From: Pseudomonadota bacterium
GTDB taxonomy: Bacteria; Myxococcota; Myxococcia; Myxococcales; Myxococcaceae
Direction: 5' to 3'
DNA: 64,000 nucleotides
NCBI GenBank assembly: GCA_023423535.1
Contig: JAFAFL010000034.1
Coordinates: 9,026 to 73,025 of the forward strand
In this document: positions 1-8,940 of the stretch, piece after piece
Position numbering within the stretch: position 1 is the first letter of the stretch
Layout: each line of letters opens with the position of its first letter
Program-made: the position numbers and the translations under genes
The notes under the pieces: generated by a model
What the model was told of the DNA's origin: nothing
Seen by the model: the letters and a program-made list of their open reading frames with translations, nothing else
Database searches by the model: none

Positions 1-1
1 C

Positions 2-331
2 TCCTTCGTGCTGGTGGGCACGATGATCATCCTCAACCTGTTCATCGGCGTGATCATGAACGGGATGGAGGAGGCCCAGGCCGAACGCGAGGAGGAGGAG
101 CGGCAGCGTCAGCGGGACTCGGGAGAGGCGCCGTCGCTGATCGACGAGCTGCACGAGGTGACCGGTCAGCTGGCCGCGCTGCAGAAGCGGCTGGGCGAGA
201 TCCAGCGCGCGCTGGCGAGGGAGCCGGAGGCGGTGCTGGCAAGGCAAGCCTCTGCTGCTGCCGCGGTGGCGTACGAGGCTTCGGGAGCGACTCAGGGCGC
301 GCCGCCGTCGGTGCCTCCCGCTGCGGCCTGA
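2..331 (+). CDS. Voltage-gated-type cation channel, C-terminal end (partial)
   Basis: The gene enters from the left edge; only about the last 110 codons are present. The visible part opens with a hydrophobic segment ending LFIGVIMNGM, the pattern of the pore-lining S6 helix of ion transport proteins (bacterial NaChBac-like sodium channels and relatives). A Glu/Arg-rich stretch follows, then a heptad-like Leu-rich segment at about residues 48-72 that probably forms the C-terminal coiled coil seen in bacterial sodium channels, then an Ala-rich tail. The protein would be in the inner membrane. The voltage sensor and selectivity filter are outside the window, so ion selectivity cannot be judged. 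Confidence 0.75.
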   Translation, partial: SFVLVGTMIILNLFIGVIMNGMEEAQAEREEEERQRQRDSGEAPSLIDELHEVTGQLAALQKRLGEIQRALAREPEAVLARQASAAAAVAYEASGATQGAPPSVPPAAA

Positions 332-343
332 TCCGGAACACGC

Positions 344-772
344 ATGCTCGAGTCCGCCGACGACGGGACCTTTGAAGTCGCCACGCGCGGGCGCGGCACC
401 GTGGACATCACCCGCGAGGTGCAGCGCGCGGTCGAGGCAGCCGGCGTGACCGATGGGCTGTGCCACGTGTTCGTGCACCACACGAGCGCCTCGCTGATCC
501 TCTGCGAGAACGCCGACCCGGACGTGCGCAGGGATCTGGAGACCTTCTTCTCCAGGCTCGTGCGCGATGGGGATCCTCACTTCGTTCACGACGCCGAGGG
601 GCCGGACGACATGCCCGCGCACGTGCGCACCGTCCTCACCGGATCGTCGGCGAGCATCCCGGTCCGCGGCGGGAGGCTCGGGCTGGGGACGTGGCAGGGC
701 GTGTTCCTCTGGGAGCACCGGACGGCGCCGCACCGGAGGCGGGTGACGGTGACGGTGCTCCGAGCGGGATGA
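344..772 (+). CDS. yjbQ: YjbQ family protein (secondary thiamine-phosphate synthase-like)
   Basis: This 142-residue protein matches the YjbQ/UPF0047 family in length and motifs: HVFVHHTSASLILCEN near the middle, and GTWQGVFLWEHR near the C-terminus. The family is a small trimeric fold with conserved His residues. Some members show weak thiamine-phosphate synthase activity, but the physiological role is unsettled. The gene starts 12 bases after the channel gene, on the same strand, so the two may be co-transcribed. Confidence 0.85.
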   Translation: MLESADDGTFEVATRGRGTVDITREVQRAVEAAGVTDGLCHVFVHHTSASLILCENADPDVRRDLETFFSRLVRDGDPHFVHDAEGPDDMPAHVRTVLTGSSASIPVRGGRLGLGTWQGVFLWEHRTAPHRRRVTVTVLRAG

Positions 773-801
773 GCCCATAGATTGGGGAGAGGAGGCAGCC
801 C

Positions 802-1368
802 ATGCGTCAACCTGGAGAGCGACCGGCCACCTACGAGGACCTCGTCGCGCTGCCGGAGAACATGGTCGGGCAGATCATCGGTGGCGAGCTGATCGCGCAT
901 CCGCGGCCGGGTTCACGCCACGGCTACGCTTCGAGCCGCCTCGGCGCGATGACGGAGCTCTTTGCGTCAGGCTCGGGCGGTCCCGGCGGATGGTGGATCC
1001 TCGATGAGCCTGAGCTGTTGCTGTCCGGCGACACCTTGATCCCCGACCTCGCGGGCTGGCGCGAAGAACGGCTGCCGTCACTGCCCGACGTTCCGCGCTT
1101 CGAGCTCGCCCCCGACTGGGTGTGCGAGATCCTCTCCCCCTCGACCGCGCGGGTGGACCGGGTGCTGAAGCGCCACGTGTACGCGCGCGAGGGCGTGCAG
1201 TTCCTCTGGTACGTCGATCCGGCAGCAAAGGTGCTCGAAGCGCTCCAACTGCGTGACGGGACGTGGCGGGACGTTGGCGCGTGGGGCGGTGATTCGCGCG
1301 TGCGCGCGGCGCCCTTCGAGGCAGTGGAGCTCGACCTCTCGCGGCTGTGGCTGCCGGAAGGGACCTGA
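802..1368 (+). CDS. Uma2 family (DUF820) putative endonuclease
   Basis: The 188-residue product has the Uma2/DUF820 layout, a PD-(D/E)XK nuclease-like fold abundant in cyanobacteria and myxobacteria. Visible marks are an early TYEDLVALPE segment, a central LIPDLAGWREE (candidate acidic metal ligand), then VCEILSPSTARVDR and FLWYVDP. A GAGGAGG-type ribosome site precedes the ATG. It converges with the lipoprotein gene ending at 1396. The biological role of the family is unknown; nuclease activity is inferred from the fold. Confidence 0.85.
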   Translation: MRQPGERPATYEDLVALPENMVGQIIGGELIAHPRPGSRHGYASSRLGAMTELFASGSGGPGGWWILDEPELLLSGDTLIPDLAGWREERLPSLPDVPRFELAPDWVCEILSPSTARVDRVLKRHVYAREGVQFLWYVDPAAKVLEALQLRDGTWRDVGAWGGDSRVRAAPFEAVELDLSRLWLPEGT

Positions 1369-1395
1369 CGCTTCGTCTTCGTCTCTCGTGCCTGC

Positions 1396-2163
1396 TCAGC
1401 GCATCGAGAGCGGCGGACCCCACAGATCCAGGGTCAGCGCGAAGAAGGCGGGCAGGCCTTCCATGGCGTCACGCCTGCGCACGTCGGCCTGAGCGAGGCC
1501 GACCTCCGCGCCCACCGCGAAAAAGCGCGCCGGGATGAGACCCGTCAGGTGCACGCGCGGGAAGTACTGCAGGCGCAGGCTGCCGGTGCCGCTCGGGCCG
1601 CCGGTCCAGCCGATCGTCGGGCCGAGGTGAAGGCCTCGGTGAGGACGCAGCCACGCGGTGAGGGTAACGCGCCCGGTCGGTGTCTGTTCTTCATCTCGAC
1701 CTCGACGTCGCGTCGCCAGCTCGCCCGCAATCGAGAGGTGGCCTCGGAGCACCGGAGGCACGAGCTCGAACGCGGCGAACGCCTGCACTCCGCTGGCTTC
1801 AATTGCACCGGGCTGCAGCTGCGTCCAACCGCGACCACCTGCGCGCACGCTGTAGCGCAGGCTCCTCCCCGCCGCGCAGCGTCCGGTGCACACGTCGTAC
1901 GGCGAGAGGGCCGAGCCGCAGTCGCCGAGCGAGACCGTGCACTGCTGCCACGGCAGGCAGCCCATGTCGCTGGTGCAGTACGAGGGCTTCTTCGAGCCTC
2001 GACGGTCCGGCTCGTCGGGTTGGTCTGGCGGCTCGTCCGGCGGCGGCCTGCCGGGGTCTTCATACGGACCGGGATCCTCGTTGTCAGGTGGGGCCGCAGA
2101 CGCGGGCCCAGCGGCGAGAGTCGCCACGAGGAGCGCGCCCAGCAGCGAAGCTCGCGACGTCAC
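1396..2163 (-). CDS. Exported protein with Pro/Asp-rich linker, possible outer-membrane beta-barrel
   Basis: Not a family I recognise. It starts at a GTG that overlaps the stop of the upstream glycosylase gene (GTGA at 2160-2163), so the two are probably translationally coupled. The 255-residue product has an N-terminal signal peptide ending ASA, a linker rich in Pro, Asp and Glu (about residues 25-52), a Cys-rich segment (CTSDMGCLPWQQC and further Cys), then a C-terminal half of short alternating hydrophobic strands that could be a small beta-barrel or lipid-binding sheet. The last residues do not clearly end in the usual Phe of outer-membrane proteins. Confidence 0.6.
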   Translation of the reverse strand: MTSRASLLGALLVATLAAGPASAAPPDNEDPGPYEDPGRPPPDEPPDQPDEPDRRGSKKPSYCTSDMGCLPWQQCTVSLGDCGSALSPYDVCTGRCAAGRSLRYSVRAGGRGWTQLQPGAIEASGVQAFAAFELVPPVLRGHLSIAGELATRRRGRDEEQTPTGRVTLTAWLRPHRGLHLGPTIGWTGGPSGTGSLRLQYFPRVHLTGLIPARFFAVGAEVGLAQADVRRRDAMEGLPAFFALTLDLWGPPLSMR

Positions 2164-2789
2164 CGCGCCTCCAGCACGGACCTCATCGCCGGGTGCTCCG
2201 CCAGAAGCCCGAGCGCTCGCAGCAGCAGCGACTTGCCCGGCTCCATGCGGTGCCAGGTGGACGCGCCGGAGGGATGCGGCAGGCAGATGCAGTCCATCTC
2301 GCGGCCGTGGTAGCGCAGCCGCGTCACCCGTCCGACGACCTCCACCAGCGGGCGCACCTCGCCGGTGACCTGCGCGATGGCGAGCGTCCCCACGGGGATG
2401 ACGAGGTCCGGCTTGAGAATCGCGACCTCGCGTTCGAGGAACGGCTTGCAGCGCGCGATCTCCTCGGGGTCCGGCTTCCGATCGCCGCCGCCCTTCGCCT
2501 TGCCGGGAAAGCAGCGCGCCACCGCGGCCATGTAGATGCGCTCGCGGAACCGCTCCTCCTCGAGCCCCATCGCCTCCTGGAACCAGCGGAACATCGTCTT
2601 GCCCGCGGTCCACGCGAAGGGACGTCCGAACTTCCCCTCGTGCGGTCCCGGTGCCTGGCCGACGAGCAGCACCCGCGTGTCGATCGGCGGCCCGTGCACC
2701 ACCGGCCCGATCATCCCCGGACAGGCGCGGCAGACATCGAGCTCCGCGTGCAGCGCGCGGAGCTTCGTGATCGTCGAGGGAGACGCCAA
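2160..2789 (-). CDS. Uracil-DNA glycosylase family protein (Fe-S, family 4-like)
   Basis: The 209-residue protein fits the UDG superfamily: motif 1 GQAPGPHE near residue 48 and a C-terminal HPSGAS motif 2. It has Cys20 and Cys23 near the N-terminus and two later Cys (VARCFPG and IARCKPF) spaced as in the iron-sulfur cluster of family 4 enzymes. It would excise uracil, or another damaged base, from DNA in the cytoplasm. Motif 1 has Gln and His where canonical family 4 has Glu and an acidic residue, so substrate range may differ. It lies 5 bases downstream of fabH and overlaps the next gene by 4 bases, forming a three-gene operon. Confidence 0.85.
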   Translation of the reverse strand: MASPSTITKLRALHAELDVCRACPGMIGPVVHGPPIDTRVLLVGQAPGPHEGKFGRPFAWTAGKTMFRWFQEAMGLEEERFRERIYMAAVARCFPGKAKGGGDRKPDPEEIARCKPFLEREVAILKPDLVIPVGTLAIAQVTGEVRPLVEVVGRVTRLRYHGREMDCICLPHPSGASTWHRMEPGKSLLLRALGLLAEHPAMRSVLEAR

Positions 2790-2794
2790 CTCGC

Positions 2795-3790
2795 CTACCA
2801 GCGGATGAGCGCGGAGCCCCAGGTGAAGCCCGCGCCGAACGCGGCGAGCGCCACCAGGTCACCGCTCTTCACGCCGCGGACCTCGACCGCCTCCTCGAGG
2901 CAGAGCGGGATGCTCGCGGCGGTGGTGTTGCCGTACTTCTGGATGTTGTTGAAGACCTGGTCGTCGCGCAGCTCCAAAGAGCGCTGCACCATCTCGCTGA
3001 TGCGCAGGTTCGCCTGGTGCGGGATGAGCACCTTGATGTCCCCCGGCGTGAGGCTGTTCTTCTGCAGCGCCTCGCGGATGACCTCCGGCATGCGGACGAC
3101 GGCGTTCTTGAAGACCTTCTGCCCGTCCATCTTCGGGAAGTGACGGCCCTCGGCGAGCACCTGCTCGTCGATGCGCGGGTGCAGGCGCGACGCGGGAGCC
3201 TCACACCAGAGGTCCTTGCCGAAGCGGCCGTCCGCGTGGAGGTGCGTGGAGAGCACGCCGCGGCCCTCCTCCTCCGTCGCCTCGAGCAGCGCCACGCCGG
3301 CGCCGTCACCGAAGATCACCGCCACGTCGCGGCCGCGGGTGCTGACGTCGAGACCGGTGGAGTGCACTTCGGCGCCCACCAGCAGCACGCGCTTGTACTG
3401 TCCGCTCTTGATCCACGCGTCGGCGATGGAGAGGCCGTAGATGAAGCCCGAGCACTGGTTGCGGATGTCGAGCGCCGGCACGCCGGGGATGCCCAGCTTC
3501 GCCTGCAGGAACACCGCGTCGCCCGGGAAGTTGTAGTCCGGCGAGAGCGTCGCGTAGACGATCGCGTCGAGGTCCTTCGCCTCCCAGCCCGCCTTCGCCA
3601 GCGCCTTCTTCGTCGCCTCGTAGGCGAGGTCGGACGCGCCGGTGCCCTCGTCCACCCAGTGGCGCTCCTTGATGCCGGTGCGCTGCTGGATCCACTCGTC
3701 CGACGTCTCCATCAGCTTCGTGAGGTCGGCATTGGTGACGGTCCGCGGCGGGACGTGCGTGCCGAGGGCGACGATGCGGGTGCGGGGCAT
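2795..3790 (-). CDS. fabH: 3-oxoacyl-ACP synthase III (beta-ketoacyl-ACP synthase III)
   Basis: A canonical KAS III of 331 residues, which condenses an acyl-CoA primer with malonyl-ACP to begin fatty acid synthesis. The full triad is visible: Cys113 in NQCSGF, His258 in PHQANLR and Asn288 in KYGNTTAAS. I chose the ATG at 3790 because it has a GGAG ribosome site 8 bases upstream and begins with the conserved PRTRIVALGTHVP; the longer frame to 3832 does not. It heads the operon with the uracil-DNA glycosylase and exported protein. The isolated location, away from fabD/fabG/acpP, is common for additional or specialised FabH copies. Confidence 0.92.
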   Translation of the reverse strand: MPRTRIVALGTHVPPRTVTNADLTKLMETSDEWIQQRTGIKERHWVDEGTGASDLAYEATKKALAKAGWEAKDLDAIVYATLSPDYNFPGDAVFLQAKLGIPGVPALDIRNQCSGFIYGLSIADAWIKSGQYKRVLLVGAEVHSTGLDVSTRGRDVAVIFGDGAGVALLEATEEEGRGVLSTHLHADGRFGKDLWCEAPASRLHPRIDEQVLAEGRHFPKMDGQKVFKNAVVRMPEVIREALQKNSLTPGDIKVLIPHQANLRISEMVQRSLELRDDQVFNNIQKYGNTTAASIPLCLEEAVEVRGVKSGDLVALAAFGAGFTWGSALIRW

Positions 3791-3948
3791 GGTGAGCTCT
3801 CCTGTAGTCGGTGGCGAAAGGCGGCGCAGCATGGACAGCCGCCCGCTCGACGTCCAGACCCAAGCCGCGCTGCACGCCGCGCCTCTGTTTCAGAGGGAGA
3901 AAGCGCGACCGGACGGTCACGCTTGGCGGGCGAGCGACCGCTTCGAAC

Positions 3949-4923
3949 TCACACCCAGAGCCCGCGCGGCAGGTGCGTCCAGGCCGCGGCGGTGACGTTC
4001 GCGTTCAGCGGCGCGAGCATCGGCAGTTCCCCCGAGCGGCGGACGCGGGTCATGCGGGTCATGCGTCCGCCCTCGCCATCGAGTCGCGGCGGTGCAGGGT
4101 CCTCCCACCTCACCACGCGCGCGAGTCCGGCCTCGTGCGCCACGGAGCAGGCGGCGTCGAGCAGCGTCGCGCGGTCGCTCTCGTCGTGGGCGGAGAGGTG
4201 CAGCACCATCAGCCGGCCGTTCTTGAAGTCGGCGGCCCAGAAGATCCGCGAGTCGTGCAAGGCCGCGCCGATGGCCGCGGGACGCCTTCCGCCGAGGATG
4301 CCCGCGTAGATGCGCTCGCGCTCGAGGTGCCAGTCGAGCTGCGCGGCGGAGGGCCAGACGAGGAAGGCTGCTTCCTCCGGCCGCTGCACGCTCCTCCACT
4401 CAGGCTCCAGCTCGGTCTCGGAGAAGAGGCGCACACCCGGTGACAACGCGGCGGCCGCGCGGGTTTCGATCACCCGGTCCCACGGCTCGCTCACCGCTTC
4501 GTAGCCCGCGCGCTCGTAGAGAGGCGCTCCCACATCGGAGAAGAGGATGCTCGTCTGCGCGCGGGGATCCTCCTCGCGAAGCCGCGAGACGAGCGCCCGC
4601 ATCATCGCGCCCGCGTAGCCTCGTCCGCGAAGGGAGGGCTCGGTGAAGACGCTCGCGACGCCGTAGGTGTTGCCCTCCAGGCCGCGCGAGAAGCTGTCCA
4701 TCCGGAAGGTCTCGCAGGACGCGAGCACGCGCGCGCCGGCCGCCTGCGACTCGCGCCAGAGCCAGGTGCGCATCTCGCGCCTGGCCCACAGGTGCGCCCG
4801 AAGCCGCGCCTCGCGCGATACGAACTGCGGCACCGTCAGCCGGGCGCCCCACTCCGCGTGGCAGAGCACGTCGCGCGCGGCCTTCTCTTCGTCATTCGCT
4901 TCGGTGAGCACGGGGGTGGACAT
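3949..4923 (-). CDS. GNAT family N-acetyltransferase
   Basis: This 324-residue protein has a GNAT core in its first half: the acetyl-CoA binding motif is visible as LRGRGYAGAMMRAL (about residue 99), with a following strand-helix ending in the typical LYERAGYE. The second half is an additional domain of about 150 residues, as in the fungal LYC1-like and related two-domain acetyltransferases. The substrate is not evident. The ATG at 4923 lies 5 bases after the stop of the large lipoprotein gene upstream, so the pair is likely co-transcribed. Confidence 0.8.
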   Translation of the reverse strand: MSTPVLTEANDEEKAARDVLCHAEWGARLTVPQFVSREARLRAHLWARREMRTWLWRESQAAGARVLASCETFRMDSFSRGLEGNTYGVASVFTEPSLRGRGYAGAMMRALVSRLREEDPRAQTSILFSDVGAPLYERAGYEAVSEPWDRVIETRAAAALSPGVRLFSETELEPEWRSVQRPEEAAFLVWPSAAQLDWHLERERIYAGILGGRRPAAIGAALHDSRIFWAADFKNGRLMVLHLSAHDESDRATLLDAACSVAHEAGLARVVRWEDPAPPRLDGEGGRMTRMTRVRRSGELPMLAPLNANVTAAAWTHLPRGLWV

Positions 4924-4928
4924 GTTCG

Positions 4929-7900
4929 TCACCGCACCAGCAGGTCGCGCGACTGCACGAGATCCACCTGGCCGGCGAAGTGCGCGAGCTCCTCGTAACG
5001 GTTCGGCGGCACCCGGCCCATGCCCACGCGCAGGTCCTCCTCCACCATGAGCACCCTCCCCTCCTGCCGCTCCTTGCGCACGTAGGCGCCGAACGGCGAG
5101 TCCACGCGCAGCTCGCCCAACGGTCCGTCGAGGGTCCTGCCCTCGGGAAGCGTGAGCCGGATCTGCGTGGCGCTGCGTTCGGTGCCCTCGATGAACAGCG
5201 GCGTCTCGCGCTTGCCGAGCTGCACATAGCGCCGACCGAGGTTCGCGGGATAGGTCAACGCGCCGAGCACCAGTCGCTGTCCCTCCGCTCTGGCGAAGCC
5301 CGGTGCGCGGAAGCGGTAGCGCACCACCAGTGGCTTGCCCACTGCGTCCGCCAGCTCCAACTCCAACGAGGAGAGCTCCGCGCCGCCGAAGTAGCGGGCG
5401 AGAGCGCTCTGCAGCGCCTGCTGACGGCGGTCGGGCGGAAGCGCCTCGAGGCCCTGGGAGAGCTGCGCACCTTCGAAGCCGACGTACTGCTCGGTGCCGC
5501 CTCCCTGCAGCGTGCCGTCGGGCAAGAGCTCCAGCTCGAGCTTCACGAGCTTGCCGTCGGTCGTCTCCGCGGGCGGCGTCACCGTCTTCTCCAGCGGCCG
5601 GCCCGGTTCGGGGAAGAGCAACGCCTCCTGTCCCGCCGCCTGCTCCGGCAGCCGGCCATAGGGGCCGAAACGCACAGCGGGGTCGAGCCACACGTGACGG
5701 CCCTCGGGCAGCTCCACGCGCAGCGCCACGTAGGGGAAGAGCGCTTCGTTGGGGAAACGGTAGGGCTGCGGATCGACGTGCACCGTGCGGATCGCCGCCA
5801 CGCGCGCCGGGATGCCCACCGCCTCGAGCGTCGCCTTCAGTGCCCACAACCTGCTGCCGCGTCCGCGCGCGATCGTCGCCGCCGCGGTGGCGGAGAGGCC
5901 GGCCTCGTCTCCTTGCACGTGCCCCATCACCGCCGCGTGAAGTGCGCGCACCGCGTCCTCGCCCTTCCGCTCGCCGACCGCGCGGCGCGCGAAGCTCTCC
6001 ACCTCGAAGGTCCGCCGAGCCGCGGAGAGCACTGCGTCCGCGTAGGTGGTGATGAGGCCCTCGTTGCCCTGCGCGCCGCTGCCGGCCTGCAGCCACGGGA
6101 GGTACTCGTTTCCGGAGGGTGGCGACGAGGGCTCCGGGATGAACGGCGGCACGTGTCGATCCTCGTGGCGGAACACGTTCTTGCCGCCCTCGAGCTTCGG
6201 CGGCGCGGCCTTCATGTTGTGCGCATCGACGACGAGCGGCACCTCCTTCGGCGAGACCACGACGTAGGTGGACCAGACGTTCGGCACGCCCGCGAGCTGG
6301 AAGTAGAAGGCCGGCGCGGTGAAACCCGGCTGCGCCGGCCCGCGCGGTCCGTGGCCCTCGAGGTACTCGTACTGCACGAAGTCGCCGACCTCGACCGCGG
6401 GCATGCTGATCGTGTCCTTGCCCTCGATGTCCTCCGGCTCGAGCACCGTCCCGTCCGCCTTCACCGTGCGCAGCTGCAGCACCTGCGCGCCGGGAGGCAG
6501 GTGCACCTCGCCGATCTGCTGCACGCCGTCCTGGGTCAACGCGCGCTGGATGATGTGGATGCGATCCACGCGCGAGCCGTCCGCGAACGCCTCCACCACC
6601 GCCGCGTCGAGCACCAGCGCGCTCTGCGCGTCACCGGTCCCGGGCTGCTCCTGATAGCGCGCGATCGCCTGGGCGCCGTCCACCGCGTGCTCCTCGAGCA
6701 GCTCCTTCCCCGTGCGTGCGCGATGCACGCGGCGGCGCAGCGAGAGGTCTCCACCGGAGAGCGTGAGGGCCGCTTCGCGTGCACGCAGGGCCTCTTCGCG
6801 GCGACCGGCGAGTTCGTGCAGGTCGGCCGCGCGCACGAGCCACTCCGGATTCCGGGGCCAGTCGCGACGCGCCTCGCCGAGCTTCGCCAGCGCGTCGTCC
6901 CACCGCGCCGCCGAGGTGTAGAGCGAGAGCAGCACCGAGAGCCTGCCCAGAGATCGCTCACGGCCCCACAGGGCCTCCTGAAGCCGCGTCGCCTCCGAAA
7001 TCCGGCCGCGCCACCGCGCGTGCTCAGCGGCCCGCGAGAGCCCCTGGGGGCACGGCTGCAGCGCCTTCACCCGCTCGTCCGCTTCGGCCACCGCGTCGCG
7101 ACGCCGCGCGAGGTCGTAGAGCAGCGCACCCGCTTCGCAGAGTCCGGGCGTGGCCTTCACCGCCTCCTGCGCGTGCACCTCCGCCTGCGCGTCGAGCCCG
7201 AGCGCCAGATCCAGGCGCGCGCGCAGCAGCGAGATCTCGTGCGGGGGGACCTCACCTCCCGCGGCCGCCCGCGCACGCTGCACGAGCTCCGCCGCCTCGC
7301 CCTGACGGCCGTCGTCGAGCGCGATGCGCGCGCGCTGCAGCAGGGCGCTCACGTGCCGGGGATCGCGCTCCAGCGCTGCCTCGAGATCGCGCGTGGACCT
7401 GCCGCGCGCCACGCGAACGCCGAGCTCACCGTCCGCCGCCCACAGCTCCGCCCTCAGCGCGAGCAGCGCGCCGGAGAGGGGCTGCCCCTGCTCCTTCTTG
7501 AAGTTGAAGAGCTCCTCCGCCAACCGACGCGCCCCGTCCGGATCGCGCGCCATGCCATCCGAGATCGCGACGAAGGCCGCCAGCGCCGGGCCGACCTCGC
7601 GGGTCAGCGCTCGGAACGTGTCCTCGGCACCGGTGCGGATGCCCAGCGCCTCGAGGCGCCCTTCGGGCAGCTCCACCGCGTCCTTTGCCCAGACGGCCGG
7701 AGCACCCTCCGCGGGAGCGATGCGGATTCCCGAGGCGTCTGCGTTCGCCGGCGTGAGGTACACGTCCAGCCCGCTGCCGAGCTCATCGCGCGCGAGCACG
7801 AGCATCACCCGATGCCGGCCCTCGCTGAGCCGCACCACCGCCGCCGCGAGGTTCGACATCGCCCGGGTCCAGCGCGCGCGCTCCAGCACCGGCGTGCCGT

Positions 7901-8759
7901 CGATGAGCACGCGGTGCGACGAGGCCCCCGCGGTGCGCAGGACGTACTCGCCGTCCTTTGGAACCTCTACGTCCGCGGCGAGCACGAAGAGCCCGCCCGG
8001 CGCGCCTTCGTTCGAGAGCGAGATCGTCCGTCCGGGGAAGTGGAGCGCCCGCGGCCGGGCAGCGCCGAACGGCGTGGTGAAGGGGCCGCTCAGGTTGCCA
8101 TCGCGCTCGGGCGCGGTGGGTGTGCCGAACTCGAGGATGTTCCACGCGCTGAAGGGGCCGACGAGCGTCCAGCGGTCCATCGTCCCGAGCGCGGTTCGCG
8201 CCTTCTCGCGTGCAGCCGCGTCGGGGCTCGCCTCCAGCACGCGCACGCGCGCCAGCCGGAGCAGGTGCGCGACATCGCCCTGCTTGATGTTTGCCAGCGC
8301 CTTGTCGATGCCGGTGAGAAGGCGTGCGTCCATCGCCGGAGAGGTGCCCGCCGCATCGACGAGCCGCCGCGCCGCCACCGCCGCGAGTGGATGATCCGGC
8401 GCGGCGATCACCAGCGCGATCGCATGTTCGATTGAGGCGTCGAGCCGCGCGCTCCGCCTCGCCAGCGCATGCGCGCCGAAACGAGCCCAGGGAACTTTCG
8501 GGTCAAACTCCAGCGCGAGGTCGAGCCGCTTCTGCGCCCGCTCCGGCTCGTTCGCGTAGAGCCAGTCGTGGAAGGCCGCCAGCGCTCGCGTCCGTGCATT
8601 CGCGTTCGCGCTGTCCGCCCGCGACGCCGCCTCCTCGAGGATCGAGGTGGGCGAGTCCACCCGCTTCGGGCAGCCCATTGTGGTCAGGCCAAGGATGAGG
8701 AGAGGGGCGACGAGCGGCAGTCGGTAGAGAAGGCGCGCAGGCTGCATCGGCTTCGGCAT
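4929..8759 (-). CDS. Large lipoprotein: TPR region, DUF3857 and transglutaminase-like domain
   Basis: A 1276-residue exported lipoprotein with lipobox LTTMGC (Cys30). After an N-terminal helical region comes a beta-rich part (about 190-340), then TPR-like helical repeats (about 390-670). A DUF3857 domain begins near residue 715 and a transglutaminase-like segment (SRLWALKATLEAVGIPARV, near residue 970) follows, then a C-terminal beta-rich domain. DUF3857-transglutaminase proteins are common periplasmic proteins of unknown function. The catalytic Cys expected just before the transglutaminase helix is replaced (GRGSRLWAL), so enzymatic activity is doubtful. It probably acts as a binding or scaffold protein. 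It is divergent from the kelch lipoprotein gene. Confidence 0.85.
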   Translation of the reverse strand: MPKPMQPARLLYRLPLVAPLLILGLTTMGCPKRVDSPTSILEEAASRADSANANARTRALAAFHDWLYANEPERAQKRLDLALEFDPKVPWARFGAHALARRSARLDASIEHAIALVIAAPDHPLAAVAARRLVDAAGTSPAMDARLLTGIDKALANIKQGDVAHLLRLARVRVLEASPDAAAREKARTALGTMDRWTLVGPFSAWNILEFGTPTAPERDGNLSGPFTTPFGAARPRALHFPGRTISLSNEGAPGGLFVLAADVEVPKDGEYVLRTAGASSHRVLIDGTPVLERARWTRAMSNLAAAVVRLSEGRHRVMLVLARDELGSGLDVYLTPANADASGIRIAPAEGAPAVWAKDAVELPEGRLEALGIRTGAEDTFRALTREVGPALAAFVAISDGMARDPDGARRLAEELFNFKKEQGQPLSGALLALRAELWAADGELGVRVARGRSTRDLEAALERDPRHVSALLQRARIALDDGRQGEAAELVQRARAAAGGEVPPHEISLLRARLDLALGLDAQAEVHAQEAVKATPGLCEAGALLYDLARRRDAVAEADERVKALQPCPQGLSRAAEHARWRGRISEATRLQEALWGRERSLGRLSVLLSLYTSAARWDDALAKLGEARRDWPRNPEWLVRAADLHELAGRREEALRAREAALTLSGGDLSLRRRVHRARTGKELLEEHAVDGAQAIARYQEQPGTGDAQSALVLDAAVVEAFADGSRVDRIHIIQRALTQDGVQQIGEVHLPPGAQVLQLRTVKADGTVLEPEDIEGKDTISMPAVEVGDFVQYEYLEGHGPRGPAQPGFTAPAFYFQLAGVPNVWSTYVVVSPKEVPLVVDAHNMKAAPPKLEGGKNVFRHEDRHVPPFIPEPSSPPSGNEYLPWLQAGSGAQGNEGLITTYADAVLSAARRTFEVESFARRAVGERKGEDAVRALHAAVMGHVQGDEAGLSATAAATIARGRGSRLWALKATLEAVGIPARVAAIRTVHVDPQPYRFPNEALFPYVALRVELPEGRHVWLDPAVRFGPYGRLPEQAAGQEALLFPEPGRPLEKTVTPPAETTDGKLVKLELELLPDGTLQGGGTEQYVGFEGAQLSQGLEALPPDRRQQALQSALARYFGGAELSSLELELADAVGKPLVVRYRFRAPGFARAEGQRLVLGALTYPANLGRRYVQLGKRETPLFIEGTERSATQIRLTLPEGRTLDGPLGELRVDSPFGAYVRKERQEGRVLMVEEDLRVGMGRVPPNRYEELAHFAGQVDLVQSRDLLVR

Positions 8760-8940
8760 ACCGGAAGCGGTCGCGAATCCCTAGCCGATGCGCGGTCTCG
8801 CATCTGGATGGAGCGTCCGCTTCGCGAGACCCGGCACGCCTCGGCCCGCGTCGCCGCGTCGAGGCGTGGTGCTTGCACCGCCTTGCCTTTCGGCGCCTCG
8901 TCAGCGCAGATCACCGCACTTCATTTGAAACGAGGGAATC

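Noticed and set aside
4980..8435. A very long open frame on the plus strand opposite the DUF3857 lipoprotein gene
   Set aside because: High-GC codon bias keeps antisense frames open. The translation is Arg/His/Leu-rich with no domain, while the minus strand encodes a coherent lipoprotein.
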